64,000 nt of DNA from positions 62,001 to 126,000 of the forward strand of contig VIRH01000065.1 in assembly GCA_008107755.1 (NCBI GenBank), in the 5' to 3' direction. The notes under the pieces are model-generated. The model saw only the letters and a program-made list of their open reading frames with translations, was not told the DNA's origin and ran no database searches. This document shows, piece by piece, positions 16,382 to 26,209 of the stretch. How positions within the stretch are numbered: the first letter of the stretch is position 1; each line of letters starts with the position of its first letter. The translations under genes were made by a program, and so were the position numbers. This stretch comes from Rhodobacterales bacterium (GTDB lineage Bacteria; Pseudomonadota; Alphaproteobacteria; Rhizobiales; Stappiaceae).

Positions 16382-17173
16382 ATGACAGGTTCAATAGTCG
16401 GCAGCCTAGATGTCGCCCAGGTGGTGCTCTACGCGTTCTGGGTCTTTTTCGCAGGGCTCATATGGTACCTGCGCAAGGAGGACCGCCGCGAGGGCTATCC
16501 GCTGGAAGATGACGTCTCGGGCGCTTTCAACAAGAGCCCCTTCCTGTTCATTCCCAACAAGAAGACGTTTGCCTTGCCGCATGGCGAAGGCCTCCTTCAG
16601 GTGCCGGACATGAGGCGCGACGAGCGTCCTCTCAATGCGGAGCGGCTGTCGAGAGCGCCGGGTTACCCCTATGAGCCGACAGGCAATCCTATGCTGTCGG
16701 GAATGGGGCCGGGTGCCTGGAGCGAGCGCCGGAACATTCCGGACATTACCGCCCACGGCGAGGCGAGGATCGTGCCGATGCGACTGGCCGAAGGCTTTGC
16801 CATTGCCGAAGGCGAACTGGATCCGCGCGGCCTTCCCGTAGTCGGCTGCGACGGCGCGGCGGCGGGCACCGTCGCCGATGTCTGGGTGGACCGGTCCGAA
16901 CACCTGATCCGCTACTACGAGATCGACATGCCGGGTCTTCCGGAAGACGGTCCTGGAAGCACGTTGCTACCGAACAATTTCGTGGTCATCAAGACCGGTC
17001 GCGGCAGGCAGCCCTACCTCTATGTGCACGCAATCACTTCGGCTCAATTCATCGACGTTCCGGCAAGAGCGAACGCAGGTTCTGTAACACGGCTCGAGGA
17101 AGACAGGATCGCGGCCTATTACGGCAGCGGCCTGCTCTATGCCTTGCGGTCCAGGCGGGAGGCACTGCTGTGA
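16382..17173 (+). CDS. puhA: Photosynthetic reaction centre H subunit PuhA
   Basis: PuhA caps the L/M core on the cytoplasmic side and shapes the proton path to quinone B. The 263-residue protein has one N-terminal transmembrane helix (VAQVVLYAFWVFFAGLIWYL), then the charged KEDRREGYPLEDD segment and the PRC-barrel domain. ATG 16382 is preferred to GTG 16376 because the purine-rich GGAGGAGGAG at 16367-16376 is then correctly spaced. It overlaps puhB by four bases. Confidence 0.97.
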   Translation: MTGSIVGSLDVAQVVLYAFWVFFAGLIWYLRKEDRREGYPLEDDVSGAFNKSPFLFIPNKKTFALPHGEGLLQVPDMRRDERPLNAERLSRAPGYPYEPTGNPMLSGMGPGAWSERRNIPDITAHGEARIVPMRLAEGFAIAEGELDPRGLPVVGCDGAAAGTVADVWVDRSEHLIRYYEIDMPGLPEDGPGSTLLPNNFVVIKTGRGRQPYLYVHAITSAQFIDVPARANAGSVTRLEEDRIAAYYGSGLLYALRSRREALL

Positions 17174-17844
17174 AACAGTTTGTTACTCGCGAGCACGAGA
17201 TCGAACCGGTTCCGGGCCTGCCCGGTAACCTGCCGCATGGCGAGGAAATGCTGTGGCAGGGGCGTCCCTGTGCAAGGCTCGTCGCTCGGCATGTTCTCAA
17301 GAACCGCTGGATTGCGGGGTATTTCTTCCTGTTGGCTGCCTGGGCGATCCTGGGCGGGCTCCATGACGGGCGGCCGGTGCCCGGTATCGTCTTCTCCGTT
17401 GCCGTCCTGACCTCGCTTGGTGCTGTCGTCATCGGCATGCTGGAACTCTTCGCCTGGGGCGTTCAGAAAACGACGCTCTACACGATCACCTCGCACCGGG
17501 TGGTGATGCGGTTCGGCGTCGCCTTTTCGCTCACATTCAATCTGCCTTTCAAGCAGGTGACCGCCGTATCGCGCGCCGATCTCGGCGATGGGGCCGGCAA
17601 TGTGGCGATCCGGCTGCAGCCCGGTCATCAGCTGTCCTGGCTGCTGCAGTGGCCACATGTGCGCTCCTGGCGTTTCTCGGATCCTGAACCAAGCCTGATC
17701 TGCCTGCCCGACGCCAAAGCTGCCTGCGATGTGCTGGCGCTCGCCATCACCCAGGACGCGGCGCTGGCATCCGGCCATGCGCGGCTGTCGCAGTCAGGCA
17801 CAGCATCGGCGGACGCTCCGCCGGCGATCGCGGCAGCGGAATAG
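17170..17844 (+). CDS. puhB: Photosynthetic complex assembly protein PuhB
   Basis: PuhB is a membrane protein needed for reaction centre assembly. It has 224 residues, starting with GTG 17170 inside the puhA stop (GTGA). A conserved N-terminus (PVPGLPGNLPHGEEMLWQG) is followed by a PH-like membrane domain with hydrophobic helices around residues 50-100. The YTITSHRVVMRFGVAF stretch is characteristic. Position between puhA and puhC is the standard one. Confidence 0.92.
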   Translation: MKQFVTREHEIEPVPGLPGNLPHGEEMLWQGRPCARLVARHVLKNRWIAGYFFLLAAWAILGGLHDGRPVPGIVFSVAVLTSLGAVVIGMLELFAWGVQKTTLYTITSHRVVMRFGVAFSLTFNLPFKQVTAVSRADLGDGAGNVAIRLQPGHQLSWLLQWPHVRSWRFSDPEPSLICLPDAKAACDVLALAITQDAALASGHARLSQSGTASADAPPAIAAAE

Positions 17845-17853
17845 GAGGGCGAA

Positions 17854-18348
17854 ATGGCTTCGGCATCCAGTCTCGGATATCTGTCGGATCGCAAGGGCAG
17901 GCACGCCAAGCCGTTTCCGGCCGGCATCCTGATCGGTGCGGCACTGCTGCTGTTTTTCGCAGCGGGGGCGGTGGTGTTCGGCCAACGCACCGGCATGGGC
18001 GTCGTCCTGCACAGGACCGGTGATCCCGTCGCAATCCGCGATATCACCATTCTGCGCGGAACCGCAGACACGGTCATCGTGACCGATGCGGCCAGCGGCC
18101 GGCCAATCGCGACCTACGAAAAGGATACAGGTGGATTCGTGCGTGGCTCGCTGCGCGCGTTCGAACGCATGCGCATGATCGCCATGGTGTCCGAAACAGC
18201 TCCCTATCGTCTGATCAAGTGGCAGTCCGGCACGGTCAGCCTGTCCGACACCGAAACGGGAGAGCGGATCTATCTTGAAGCCTTCGGCAAGGGAAACGCA
18301 GCGGCCTTCGCAGCCCTGCTCGATGCTCAGGGAGGAGCACGCCAATGA
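17854..18348 (+). CDS. puhC: Photosynthetic complex assembly protein PuhC
   Basis: PuhC is a 164-residue protein with one transmembrane segment near residues 24-44 (PAGILIGAALLLFFAAGAVV) and a periplasmic domain. It supports reaction centre/LH1 assembly in Rhodobacter. The C-terminal domain includes YEKDTGGFVRGSLRAFERMR and SDTETGERIYLEAFG, which are conserved in the family. A GGAGGG site lies just before the ATG. Its stop overlaps the next small gene by four bases. Confidence 0.9.
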   Translation: MASASSLGYLSDRKGRHAKPFPAGILIGAALLLFFAAGAVVFGQRTGMGVVLHRTGDPVAIRDITILRGTADTVIVTDAASGRPIATYEKDTGGFVRGSLRAFERMRMIAMVSETAPYRLIKWQSGTVSLSDTETGERIYLEAFGKGNAAAFAALLDAQGGARQ

Positions 18349-18650
18349 ACCCCATCTTCGCCTTGATGCGGCGCAGGGAAACCGTCGACTGCACCGTGGA
18401 GATCAACAACACCTTCGACCAGCTCGGCGCTCATGTTCGCTTCGATAATGGCGTCGTCGTTCAGCCCGGAGACGAGGTCCTCGTTCACGGGGCCCCTGTT
18501 GCCGTTCCATACGGCCGGCAGGAGACGTTCCGTCGCGAGGCGACGATCGTCCGGGCGGGAGCCCTCGAGCGTGCCTGGACGCGAGTGACCGGGGACTTCG
18601 AGATGATGGAACTGTGTGAATTCAGCTTTACGGAAAGGGCCCTGTCATGA
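18345..18650 (+). CDS. Conserved small PGC protein between puhC and acsF
   Basis: This is a 101-residue soluble protein with no transmembrane helix. It contains [20 protein letters not shown] and [14 protein letters not shown], which look like a small beta-rich fold. It overlaps both puhC and acsF by four bases, so it is certainly translated as part of the operon. Small open frames occupy this slot in other purple-bacterial clusters, but I do not know a demonstrated function and give no symbol. Confidence 0.85.
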   Translation: MNPIFALMRRRETVDCTVEINNTFDQLGAHVRFDNGVVVQPGDEVLVHGAPVAVPYGRQETFRREATIVRAGALERAWTRVTGDFEMMELCEFSFTERALS

Positions 18651-19756
18651 ACAAGCCTGTCTCACAAGCCGATCTGACCGATCCGAGGCCGACAGCCGGA
18701 GACCGCAAGGCCGCCGTCAACGACACCACGCGCAGCGCGCTTGTCTCCACCATGCTGACACCGCGCTTTTACACCACCGATTTCGACGAGATGGACAAGA
18801 TCGACGTCGAACCGGTGCGCACCGAATGGGATGCACTCATCTCGCAGATGCGCAGCGATCCCAACAAGGGCCACTTCAAGCGCAACGAGCAGTGGGAGGA
18901 CGTCGATCTCGATGCGCTGCCGCCGGATCTCAGGGAGGAGCTGACCGACTTTCTGGTCTCGTCGCTGACGTCGGAATTTTCCGGCTGCGTTCTCTACAAG
19001 GAAATGAAGCGGCGCGGGAAGAACAAGGAAATCTGCGAACTCTTCGGCTACATGAGCCGCGATGAAAGCCGGCATGCCGGGTTCATCAACGATGCGCTGA
19101 AGGATTTCGGCATCGGCGTGAACATGGGCTTCCTCGCCAAGGCCAAGAAATACACCTTCTTCAAGCCGAAGTTCATCTACTACGCGACCTACCTGTCGGA
19201 GAAGATCGGTTACGCCAGATACATCACCATTTTCCGACACCTTGAGAAGCACCCCGAACACCGGTTTCATCCGATCTTCAAGTGGTTCCGAGAGTGGTGC
19301 AACGACGAGTTTTCCCACGGGGAAGCGTTTTCACTGATCATCCGGTCCGACCGCCGTTTGATCGAGGGTCGCAACAAGCTCTGGATCAAGTTCTTCCTGC
19401 TGGCCGTCTTTGCGACCATGTACGTGCGCGACCACATGCGACCGGCTTTTCACAAGGGGCTCGGCGTCGATATCGAGGATTACGACATGCGGGTCTTCAG
19501 GCTGACGTCCGAAATCTCACGTCAGTGTTTCCCGCTTGTGCTTGATCTCGACAATCCGGCACTGGTCAAGAGCTTCCGCCGCATGGAACGGATCAGCCGG
19601 AAGATGCAGGCGGCCGATGCAAGGGGCGGTCTGACGGGGCGGCTAGCGAAGGGCTGGTGGGGCGCAGCGGCCGGCGTCAATTTCCTGCGCATGTATGTCA
19701 TTCCGACCAAGAAGAACGAGTTGCCGGAGACCTCTCGGCTGCAGCCGGTCTGGTAA
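18647..19756 (+). CDS. acsF: Aerobic Mg-protoporphyrin IX monomethyl ester cyclase AcsF
   Basis: AcsF is the oxygen-dependent di-iron oxidative cyclase that forms ring E. The 369-residue protein has the two carboxylate/histidine helices of a ferritin-like di-iron site: [14 protein letters not shown] with [17 protein letters not shown], and later [18 protein letters not shown]. The anaerobic cyclase gene bchE is not in this window, which fits an organism making pigment in the presence of oxygen. The start overlaps the preceding small gene (ATGA). puhE follows after seven bases. Confidence 0.96.
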   Translation: MNKPVSQADLTDPRPTAGDRKAAVNDTTRSALVSTMLTPRFYTTDFDEMDKIDVEPVRTEWDALISQMRSDPNKGHFKRNEQWEDVDLDALPPDLREELTDFLVSSLTSEFSGCVLYKEMKRRGKNKEICELFGYMSRDESRHAGFINDALKDFGIGVNMGFLAKAKKYTFFKPKFIYYATYLSEKIGYARYITIFRHLEKHPEHRFHPIFKWFREWCNDEFSHGEAFSLIIRSDRRLIEGRNKLWIKFFLLAVFATMYVRDHMRPAFHKGLGVDIEDYDMRVFRLTSEISRQCFPLVLDLDNPALVKSFRRMERISRKMQAADARGGLTGRLAKGWWGAAAGVNFLRMYVIPTKKNELPETSRLQPVW

Positions 19757-19763
19757 GCACATC

Positions 19764-20627
19764 ATGAGCCTCGCGTCCCCGGTCACTGCTGTTCTGATCG
19801 CCATCGGCGTCTGGTGGCTGTCGACCGGGCTCGTCCTGTCTATGGTGCACTGGTCGACGAAAAGGCGGCTCGGACCGTGGCAGCTTCTGCCGGCGATTAC
19901 ACTGGTCGGAACCTTCGGGTTCGGGCTCATGTTCTACGGAAGCACCGAGCGAACGCCGCTCGGTTCCTACGCGGGCTTTTTCGGAGCGCTTCTCATCTGG
20001 GCCTGGCACGAAACGACGTTCCTGACCGGCATGGTGACCGGGCGGCGCAAGGAGGAATGTCCGCCCGGCCTCAAGGGGCTGGATCGCTTCAAGGCCGCCT
20101 GGAAGGCTGTCTGTGACCATGAGATCGGCCTTCTGATCAGCGGCCTGTTTCTCTGGTTCATGTTCCGGGAAAGCGACAACCTCTTCGGCCTTGCGACCTT
20201 CGGCCTCCTCTGGGGCATGCGGATTTCCTCAAAGGTGCTGATCTTTCTTGGTGCGCGCCATTCGATCAGCGGTCTCATGCCTCCGGCCATCCTGCATCTG
20301 AGATCCTATTTCAACACCGGCCGGACAACACCTCTGTTCCCGCTGTTCCTGGCAGTCGCGACCGGGCTTTTCGCGGTTCTCGTCGCCGGAGCCCTGAGGG
20401 CGCATGAGGCCTACTCGCTGGTCGGCCACATCCTTCTGGCGGGCTTCATGGCACTGGCCATCATCGAGCATATCATTCTGGTTCTGCCTGTCTCCGACAC
20501 GGCCCTGTGGCGCTGGGCGGTGCCCGGCGCCGTACCGGCAGGACCTTCCAAGACACCACACGCAAAGCTGACACCGGTCGCCGCCGGCACGGATGGCCCA
20601 GAGAAATGGCCATCCAACCAGTCCTGA
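19764..20627 (+). CDS. puhE: Putative photosynthetic complex assembly protein PuhE
   Basis: PuhE is a 287-residue polytopic membrane protein of the DUF3623 family, found downstream of acsF in most purple-bacterial clusters. ATG 19764 (MSLASPVTAVLIAIGVWWLS) is chosen because family members begin at this hydrophobic segment. Seven or so helices can be counted. Charged landmarks include RRKEECPPGLKGLDRFKAAW and MFRESDNLFGLATFG. In Rhodobacter its loss affects reaction centre and antenna levels. hemA follows after 27 bases. Confidence 0.9.
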   Translation: MSLASPVTAVLIAIGVWWLSTGLVLSMVHWSTKRRLGPWQLLPAITLVGTFGFGLMFYGSTERTPLGSYAGFFGALLIWAWHETTFLTGMVTGRRKEECPPGLKGLDRFKAAWKAVCDHEIGLLISGLFLWFMFRESDNLFGLATFGLLWGMRISSKVLIFLGARHSISGLMPPAILHLRSYFNTGRTTPLFPLFLAVATGLFAVLVAGALRAHEAYSLVGHILLAGFMALAIIEHIILVLPVSDTALWRWAVPGAVPAGPSKTPHAKLTPVAAGTDGPEKWPSNQS

Positions 20628-20654
20628 CGGCAGCTAGGAGAAGAGGAAACGATC

Positions 20655-21872
20655 ATGGATATCTTCGACCACATGGAAACTGCTCTCTCCGACCTGCAGT
20701 CTGCGGGAAATTATCGTGTCTTCGCCGAGCTTGAACGGCACTGCAGCGCCTTCCCCAGGGCGACGTTCCATGAGGAGACAGGCGACACGCGGGAGGTCAC
20801 GGTCTGGTGCTCCAACGACTATCTCGGCATGGGGCAGAACCCGATCGTCACCAGCCGGATGACCGAGATCATCCAGAAATGTGGCGCCGGGGCCGGCGGC
20901 ACGCGCAACATCTCCGGCACCAATCATTATCACGTCCTCCTGGAACGGGAGCTTGCCGACCTGCATGGCAAGGAGGCGGCGCTGATCTTTTCCTCCGGCT
21001 ACGTGTCGAACTGGGCGGCACTCGGCACGATCCTGTCCCGGATCCCGGGCATCATCGTCTATTCGGACGCGCTCAACCATGCCTCAATGATCGAGGGCAT
21101 CCGCCATTCCCGCTGCCAGAAGCGTCTCTTCCGGCACAATGACCCGGCCCATCTGCGCGCCCTGATGGCGGCGGATGATCCGGCAGCCCCCAAGATGGTG
21201 GCCTTCGAAAGCGTCTATTCCATGGATGGCGATATCGCGCCGATCAAGGAGATCTGCGATGTGGCCGAAGATTTCGGGGCGATCACCTATCTTGACGAGG
21301 TGCATGCGGTCGGCATGTACGGTCCGCGCGGCGGCGGTGTTGCGGAACGCGAGGGACTGATGGACAGGCTGACGGTTATCGAAGGCACACTCGGCAAGGC
21401 GTTCGGTGTCATGGGCGGCTATATCACGGGTCCGGCGGTGCTGATCGATTTCGTCCGCTCATTCGCGTCCGGCTTTATCTTCACCACCGCGCTGCCGCCG
21501 GCGCTTGCGGCCGGCGCAACCGCCTCGATCCGGCACCTGAAGGAAAGCCGGTCGGAACGTGCCGCACATCAGGCCAATGTCGCCAAGGTTCGGGCGGCCC
21601 TCGACAGGCGCGGCATTCCGCATATGAACAATCCCAGTCACATCGTACCGGTGATGGTCGGCAATGCGTCGAAATGCAAATGGATTTCCGATATTCTTCT
21701 GACTGATTTCGGCATATATGTGCAGCCGATCAACTACCCGACCGTTCCGGTCGGAACGGAAAGACTGCGTATCACGCCGACACCGCTGCACGATGAGGCC
21801 GACATTCGGCACCTGGCGGAGTCCCTTTGTGCGTTGTGGTCGCAATGCGCCCTTGCGCGGGCTGTCGCTTAG
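20655..21872 (+). CDS. hemA: 5-aminolevulinate synthase
   Basis: This PLP enzyme condenses glycine with succinyl-CoA to 5-aminolevulinate, the first tetrapyrrole precursor (Shemin pathway of Alphaproteobacteria). The 405-residue protein starts [20 protein letters not shown]. The PLP lysine lies in [16 protein letters not shown] near residue 245. Glycine-loop and histidine motifs SGTNHYHV and [12 protein letters not shown] are intact. Placement at the end of the bch-puh operon supplies precursor with the rest of the pathway. A second copy elsewhere is common but cannot be judged here. Confidence 0.96.
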   Translation: MDIFDHMETALSDLQSAGNYRVFAELERHCSAFPRATFHEETGDTREVTVWCSNDYLGMGQNPIVTSRMTEIIQKCGAGAGGTRNISGTNHYHVLLERELADLHGKEAALIFSSGYVSNWAALGTILSRIPGIIVYSDALNHASMIEGIRHSRCQKRLFRHNDPAHLRALMAADDPAAPKMVAFESVYSMDGDIAPIKEICDVAEDFGAITYLDEVHAVGMYGPRGGGVAEREGLMDRLTVIEGTLGKAFGVMGGYITGPAVLIDFVRSFASGFIFTTALPPALAAGATASIRHLKESRSERAAHQANVAKVRAALDRRGIPHMNNPSHIVPVMVGNASKCKWISDILLTDFGIYVQPINYPTVPVGTERLRITPTPLHDEADIRHLAESLCALWSQCALARAVA

Positions 21873-21907
21873 GCAGGGGCGCACTCGCTCGAATGGAAGC
21901 TGGTTCC

Positions 21908-22432
21908 ATGAACAGGCACATCATCATTCCGGCGATTGCCGGCGACGGATCGCTCTACCCGGTTGAAAAACTGGACGCCCATGTCCGCGGATTGCTGCAC
22001 CTTGCGATTTCGGTCTTTGTGTTTGATGGCGACGATCTGCTCATTCAGCGGCGTGCCGCAACCAAGTACCACTGCGCGGGGCAATGGGCGAACACCTGTT
22101 GCAGCCATCCCCATTGGGAAGAGGACGTGGCGGTCTGCGCCGGCCGCAGGCTGCAGGAGGAGCTCGGCTTCACGGTGCCGCTGACCCGTCACGAGACGGT
22201 TGAGTATGAAGCCAGCGTGGGAGAGGGCTTGAGCGAGCACGAGCGTGTGACGCTGTTTTCCGCCCAGGTGGACCGTCGCAGCCTCGCGCTCCAGCCCAAT
22301 CCAGAGGAGGTCGATGCGATCCGCTGGATCAGTCCGGCCGACCTGCACCGCGAGGTCGCCAGCGACCCGCAGGCGTTCACGCCCTGGCTCCGCATCTACC
22401 TCGAACGGTTTCCCGATCTGAAATTCGCTTGA
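21908..22432 (+). CDS. idi: Isopentenyl-diphosphate delta-isomerase (type I)
   Basis: This Nudix-fold enzyme interconverts IPP and DMAPP for carotenoids and the phytyl tail. ATG 21908 gives 174 residues; GGAAG at 21896-21900 is correctly placed. The catalytic cysteine is in QWANTCCSHPHWEED, and the Nudix helix is RRLQEELGFTV. The acid/histidine cluster LSEHERVTLF also matches the family. It is the last gene of the long plus-strand operon, 35 bases after hemA, and is convergent with pufC. Confidence 0.93.
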   Translation: MNRHIIIPAIAGDGSLYPVEKLDAHVRGLLHLAISVFVFDGDDLLIQRRAATKYHCAGQWANTCCSHPHWEEDVAVCAGRRLQEELGFTVPLTRHETVEYEASVGEGLSEHERVTLFSAQVDRRSLALQPNPEEVDAIRWISPADLHREVASDPQAFTPWLRIYLERFPDLKFA

Positions 22433-22526
22433 AGAAGAATGATGCGTCTCGCGCCCGTTTCGGGCGAGCGGCGTGGAGCCGATCTGTCTGCGCAACAAAG
22501 TGAGGCGGGGACTGGCGATGCCTGTC

Positions 22527-22550
22527 CCGGCGGGCGACGTGCCCGGCCGG
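22527..22550. terminator. GC-rich stem-loop between idi and pufC
   Basis: CCGG-CGGGC and GCCCG-G-CCGG can pair across a five-base loop with one bulged base. It lies between the convergent idi and pufC stops. There is no run of T on either side, so it may be an mRNA 3'-end stabiliser rather than an intrinsic terminator. Confidence 0.35.
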
Positions 22551-22568
22551 GAGAGATCTGCCTGGGCC

Positions 22569-23720
22569 TCAGTCCTCGGCTGCCGCCACCGATGTCGTGG
22601 AGGGCAGCGCGGATGAGGAGGAGGGTGTGGCGGGCGCCGGCGTTCCGGTTCCCATCACCTCGGTTTCGCTGGGCACATAGGTGGAGTAGTCCGGGACATC
22701 CGTCGGCCCCTTGGTGTCCAGGGCGTTGACATAGTCCTGAAGCATCGAGGCGCCGTAGAGCGGCTTCTGGACACCGTTGTGGCAGGTCGCACAGCCGACC
22801 TTGAAGACATCGCCTTCCGGCCCCTTGCGCTCTTCCGGGAAAACCGGAGCAAGGCCTGTCATGTAATCCGTGTTCAGTGCCCGTGTCAGCTGGATGCCGT
22901 GCCAGGCGGTAACCCGCTGCGGCGGGCTCTGGTCCCAGTCGTTGAAGGCACGGGAGTTGTGGCAGGTGACGCAATTTACACCGAGGGATTCCGACATGTA
23001 CATCATCAGGGACCAGGTTCTCTCCGTCTCCTTGATGCCGGCCGTTGTACTTCCCGTCGGAAGCGGGGTCAGTCCATGCACGCGGATGGTTTCATTACCC
23101 ATCAGGTAGTCCATGAGTGCATTCTGGGGCAGCGAGGTGTTGCCTGAGAACTTGCCGGCAACGTTCTGTCCGGCGCGGCTCATGTTGCTGGCCGGCTTCG
23201 GTTCCTGATCGTCGTACCAGTAATTGACCGGAATGTGCTGTCCCCGGTGGCAGGTGTAGCAGGTCACGCCGGTGGTCCCGACATGATCGCCCCAGTCCAC
23301 GTTGATCGCCTGGTTCATCTGAATCATGCGCCGGGCGACGACCTTGCGATAGTTCGTGTCCGCGGCGAGATTTTCCAGATCGTGACAGTATTCGCATCCC
23401 TGCTCGGGTGCGATCCATTCGGTGATAGCGGCCATGAACTGGTTGAACTGATCGTCCGACAGATCGCCGAGGACCTGCACGTTCTCATAAAGGTCACCCG
23501 CCCGGTCACCTTCCGGATCCGCTTCCCAGGGCGCGACCGGAGCGACATTCGATGCCTTCAGCGCTTCCAGCTTCTCGACATCCTGTTCCAGATACATGCC
23601 GGTACCGCGGTATCCGATCTGGGTGGTTTCGACCGGCGGGGCATCCCAGCCGGCACCGACGAAGCTGGCGATCACGAGGAGTGAACCGGCAGAGACGGCA
23701 AAAGGTATCCAAAGTCGCAT
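22569..23720 (-). CDS. pufC: Reaction centre tetraheme cytochrome c subunit PufC
   Basis: PufC donates electrons to the photo-oxidised special pair from the periplasm. Four CxxCH heme sites are visible: CEYCH, CYTCH, CVTCH and CATCH. The 383-residue length is usual for the tetraheme form. The N-terminus is a hydrophobic segment (AVSAGSLLVIASFVGAGW) without a lipobox cysteine, so it is probably held by an uncleaved helix rather than by a lipid anchor. A low-complexity Pro/Ser/Ala tail follows the last heme. It is the final gene of the puf operon, 11 bases after pufM. Confidence 0.96.
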   Translation of the reverse strand: MRLWIPFAVSAGSLLVIASFVGAGWDAPPVETTQIGYRGTGMYLEQDVEKLEALKASNVAPVAPWEADPEGDRAGDLYENVQVLGDLSDDQFNQFMAAITEWIAPEQGCEYCHDLENLAADTNYRKVVARRMIQMNQAINVDWGDHVGTTGVTCYTCHRGQHIPVNYWYDDQEPKPASNMSRAGQNVAGKFSGNTSLPQNALMDYLMGNETIRVHGLTPLPTGSTTAGIKETERTWSLMMYMSESLGVNCVTCHNSRAFNDWDQSPPQRVTAWHGIQLTRALNTDYMTGLAPVFPEERKGPEGDVFKVGCATCHNGVQKPLYGASMLQDYVNALDTKGPTDVPDYSTYVPSETEVMGTGTPAPATPSSSSALPSTTSVAAAED

Positions 23721-23731
23721 TTTCCCTCTCC

Positions 23732-24700
23732 TTACTGCACGCCGGCCGGGTCGATGACGTCCGGATAGATATCAGGCAGGGGCGAGACGAGGCCGTGCTC
23801 CATGCCCCACAGGTACCAGTTGTCGACCACGGTGCCTGTCAGAAGGATGCCGATTCCGCCGGTAAGGGGCGTCAGGATGGCGAACCACCACGCCCACCGG
23901 TGGACGGATTCCATCGTGGCGTTGAAGCCCATGGTCCAGCGCCAGAAGAGGGCAGCGCGTTCGGATGCGGTGCCCCGGTCGGTGATCTGTTCCAGCTCGC
24001 GTTCGCCGCCATATTTGCCGACAGCCAGAATGGTCGCGCCATGCATGGCAAACAGAAGCACCGAGCCGTAGAGGAAGACGATCGAGAGACAGTGGAAGGG
24101 GTTGTAGTAGAGGTTGCCGTATCTGATCGAGAAAGCGGCGGTCCAGTCTAGGTGCGGGAAGATGCCGAATGGAACGGCCTCGGAGAAATTGCCCATCAGC
24201 AATGGGCGAATGAAGCCAAGCACCAGAAACAGCCAGATTGCCGACGCGAAGGCCCAGGCGACATGGGTTCCAAGCTCCAGGGCACGGGCGCGCCGATAGA
24301 CGCGCACCCACCACAGGAGCACCGAGATGGTCAGGAAGAACCCGGCCATCAGCCACCAGCCGCCGTCGTTGAGCGGAGGCAGGACGGTGATGCCGTAGTG
24401 GGCCGGTGGCGGCTCCAGCCCAAGCCAGAACAGCTGGCGCACGAACTGGATCGGATTCCAGCCGACGGAGGCCAGCATGTTGAGCCCGATGATCTCGAAG
24501 GCGATGAAGCCGAAGAGCAGCGAGAGCGACCCGAGATAGCCGAGATAGATCGGCCCGAGCTGGGCGTTGCCGATCCAGCCCAGCAGGCGGGACATCTGCG
24601 GCTTGCCGATGCGCGCGCTGTCTCCCCTGGGAAGGGGCAGGCCCTCTTCAACCGGGCCTGTGACCTGAACGATCGTCAGAATGTTCTGATATTGGCTCAT
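23732..24700 (-). CDS. pufM: Reaction centre M subunit PufM
   Basis: PufM forms the reaction centre core with PufL and binds bacteriochlorophyll, quinone A and the non-heme iron. ATG 24700 ([16 protein letters not shown]) gives 322 residues; an in-frame extension further upstream lies inside pufL and is not conserved. Five transmembrane helices and the FGIFPHLDW and NPFHCLSI histidine motifs (special pair and iron ligands) are present. The start is 11 bases past the pufL stop. Confidence 0.97.
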   Translation of the reverse strand: MSQYQNILTIVQVTGPVEEGLPLPRGDSARIGKPQMSRLLGWIGNAQLGPIYLGYLGSLSLLFGFIAFEIIGLNMLASVGWNPIQFVRQLFWLGLEPPPAHYGITVLPPLNDGGWWLMAGFFLTISVLLWWVRVYRRARALELGTHVAWAFASAIWLFLVLGFIRPLLMGNFSEAVPFGIFPHLDWTAAFSIRYGNLYYNPFHCLSIVFLYGSVLLFAMHGATILAVGKYGGERELEQITDRGTASERAALFWRWTMGFNATMESVHRWAWWFAILTPLTGGIGILLTGTVVDNWYLWGMEHGLVSPLPDIYPDVIDPAGVQ

Positions 24701-24711
24701 GACAGGTCCCC

Positions 24712-25557
24712 TCAACTCCAGATCGGCAGGTTCAGCCACCAGTTCCACCACTGGGGCCATCCCTGGTTCCAGAACGGTCCGCTGATCACGATGCACACGG
24801 CGCTCCAGAAGCCGGCATTGAGTGCCAGGATCAGCCCGAGGCGGTGGATGCCGAGGGTGCCGATGGAATAGCCTATGATGTCGCGGAAAAAAGTGTCTTC
24901 ATACTCCGGCGTCTTGACTTCCGCCTGCTTGCCGCCGCCTTCGAGAGACTCTCCCGGATTGGCCGCGGAGAGGATCAGGCCGCCGTGAAGCGCCAGCGCC
25001 AGACAGGTCGTGAAGAAGAACGAGACGGCGATCATATGCGCCGGATTGTAGTGGAAATGCAGGTACTGGTAGCCGACGTTCGACACCCAGTCGAGATGGC
25101 TGAAGATGCCATAGGGAAAGCCGTGACCCCACGCGCCGAGCAGCAGCGGACGGATGACCACCAGCGTCGCATAGGCGAAGATCGCGACGGAAAAGGCAAA
25201 GGGGACGTGGTAGCCGATGCCGAGCTTGCGGCAGATTTCGACCTCCCTCAGCGCCCAGGAACAGAAGGCGCCGAGTGCGCAGACGGTGATGATCTGCCAG
25301 AGGCCGCCTTCCTTCAAGGGTGCCAGCGCGAGACCATAGGAAAGATCCGGCGGCGCGATCGAGATCTGCCAGATGTTCCAGGTCGGGCCGAGGGCAGCGC
25401 CGTAGATGATGAGAGCGGTACCAAGGGCGGCGAAAAAGGCGGTGGTGACCCCGAAAAAGCCGACATAGAAAGGTCCGATCCAGAAGTCGAAGAGATCGCC
25501 GCCGATCAGCGTCCCGCCACGTACGCGATATTTGCGTTCAAAACTCAGCAGCGCCAT
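24712..25557 (-). CDS. pufL: Reaction centre L subunit PufL
   Basis: PufL pairs with PufM in the reaction centre and binds the special pair and quinone B. ATG 25557 ([20 protein letters not shown]) has GGAGGAGAAAC immediately before it and gives 281 residues. Five membrane helices are seen, along with [20 protein letters not shown] and HFHYNPAHM with the bacteriochlorophyll and iron histidines. It is separated from pufA by about 100 bases that hold a strong stem-loop. Confidence 0.97.
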   Translation of the reverse strand: MALLSFERKYRVRGGTLIGGDLFDFWIGPFYVGFFGVTTAFFAALGTALIIYGAALGPTWNIWQISIAPPDLSYGLALAPLKEGGLWQIITVCALGAFCSWALREVEICRKLGIGYHVPFAFSVAIFAYATLVVIRPLLLGAWGHGFPYGIFSHLDWVSNVGYQYLHFHYNPAHMIAVSFFFTTCLALALHGGLILSAANPGESLEGGGKQAEVKTPEYEDTFFRDIIGYSIGTLGIHRLGLILALNAGFWSAVCIVISGPFWNQGWPQWWNWWLNLPIWS

Positions 25558-25613
25558 TGTTTCTCCTCCCACGAATTGTCAGCCCCACGGTGACCGGGCA
25601 GTTCTTCAAGATT

Positions 25614-25653
25614 GGCAGCGGGCGGAACCCTTGTGCAGGACCGCGCCCGCCAC
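25614..25653 (-). promoter_or_regulatory. Intercistronic stem-loop between pufA and pufL
   Basis: GCGGGC with an adjoining GG at 25618-25625 can pair with CC and GCCCGC at 25641-25650. In Rhodobacter, hairpins in this position protect the pufBA 3' end from exonucleases and set the excess of antenna over reaction centre mRNA. A similar role is inferred here from position and structure. Confidence 0.55.
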
Positions 25654-25659
25654 CTTTTT

Positions 25660-25857
25660 TCAGCCGATAAGCCTTAGATCCTCGCCCACCGTGACGGATT
25701 GTTCGATCGAGCCGGTCGTGAGAGGTTTCCCCTCAAGCCAGTTGAAACGATCCGTGCTCAGCAGGATGAAATGGATCAGAATGGCGAGCGTGAACAGGAA
25801 CACCGACAGAGCTACGAGAGCCCTGCGCGGGTCGAACATGAGCCAGATTCTCCACAT
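25660..25857 (-). CDS. pufA: LH1 antenna alpha polypeptide PufA
   Basis: PufA is a 65-residue antenna peptide with one membrane helix. The N-terminus [17 protein letters not shown] and the bacteriochlorophyll-ligating histidine in [17 protein letters not shown] are diagnostic of LH1 alpha. About 20 residues follow the membrane segment. It lies 12 bases after pufB and upstream of the stem-loop that separates it from pufL. Confidence 0.95.
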   Translation of the reverse strand: MWRIWLMFDPRRALVALSVFLFTLAILIHFILLSTDRFNWLEGKPLTTGSIEQSVTVGEDLRLIG

Positions 25858-25869
25858 GTCGCGACCTCC

Positions 25870-26091
25870 CTATGCAAGCATCGGCAAAAGCGCCTGAGCC
25901 GTCTGGTTGACACCTTCGAGTGAGGCATAGCCATCCGGTCCTGGGATCCAGGGACGCCACAGCCAGACCAAGATATGCGCAACGATCGCAATCGCCGTGA
26001 ATATCAAAAAGCCTTGGATGAAGAATCCGTGGACCTCCTGCGCTTCGCTTTCGGTCAAACCCGAAAATGAGACATTTGATGAATCAACCAT
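25870..26091 (-). CDS. pufB: LH1 antenna beta polypeptide PufB
   Basis: PufB is the LH1 beta peptide, with [18 protein letters not shown] and the ligating histidine in [20 protein letters not shown] 26091 is chosen because AGGAGG lies eight bases upstream; a GTG at 26100 would overlap that site. The 73-residue product is longer than the roughly 50-residue form of Rhodobacter, because about 22 residues (from [11 protein letters not shown] on) follow the WRPW motif. Extended C-termini occur in some LH1 beta peptides. Confidence 0.93.
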   Translation of the reverse strand: MVDSSNVSFSGLTESEAQEVHGFFIQGFLIFTAIAIVAHILVWLWRPWIPGPDGYASLEGVNQTAQALLPMLA

Positions 26092-26209
26092 CAAATTCAC
26101 CTCCTGGTCTCGAAACGCCGCGGCGCCCCCGCGGCCGGGTTCCAGTGAAGCCGGATGAGCAGTCCCACTGGGTTCTTGCCGATGTCGAGAACACCGGCAA
26201 AATCACGGG

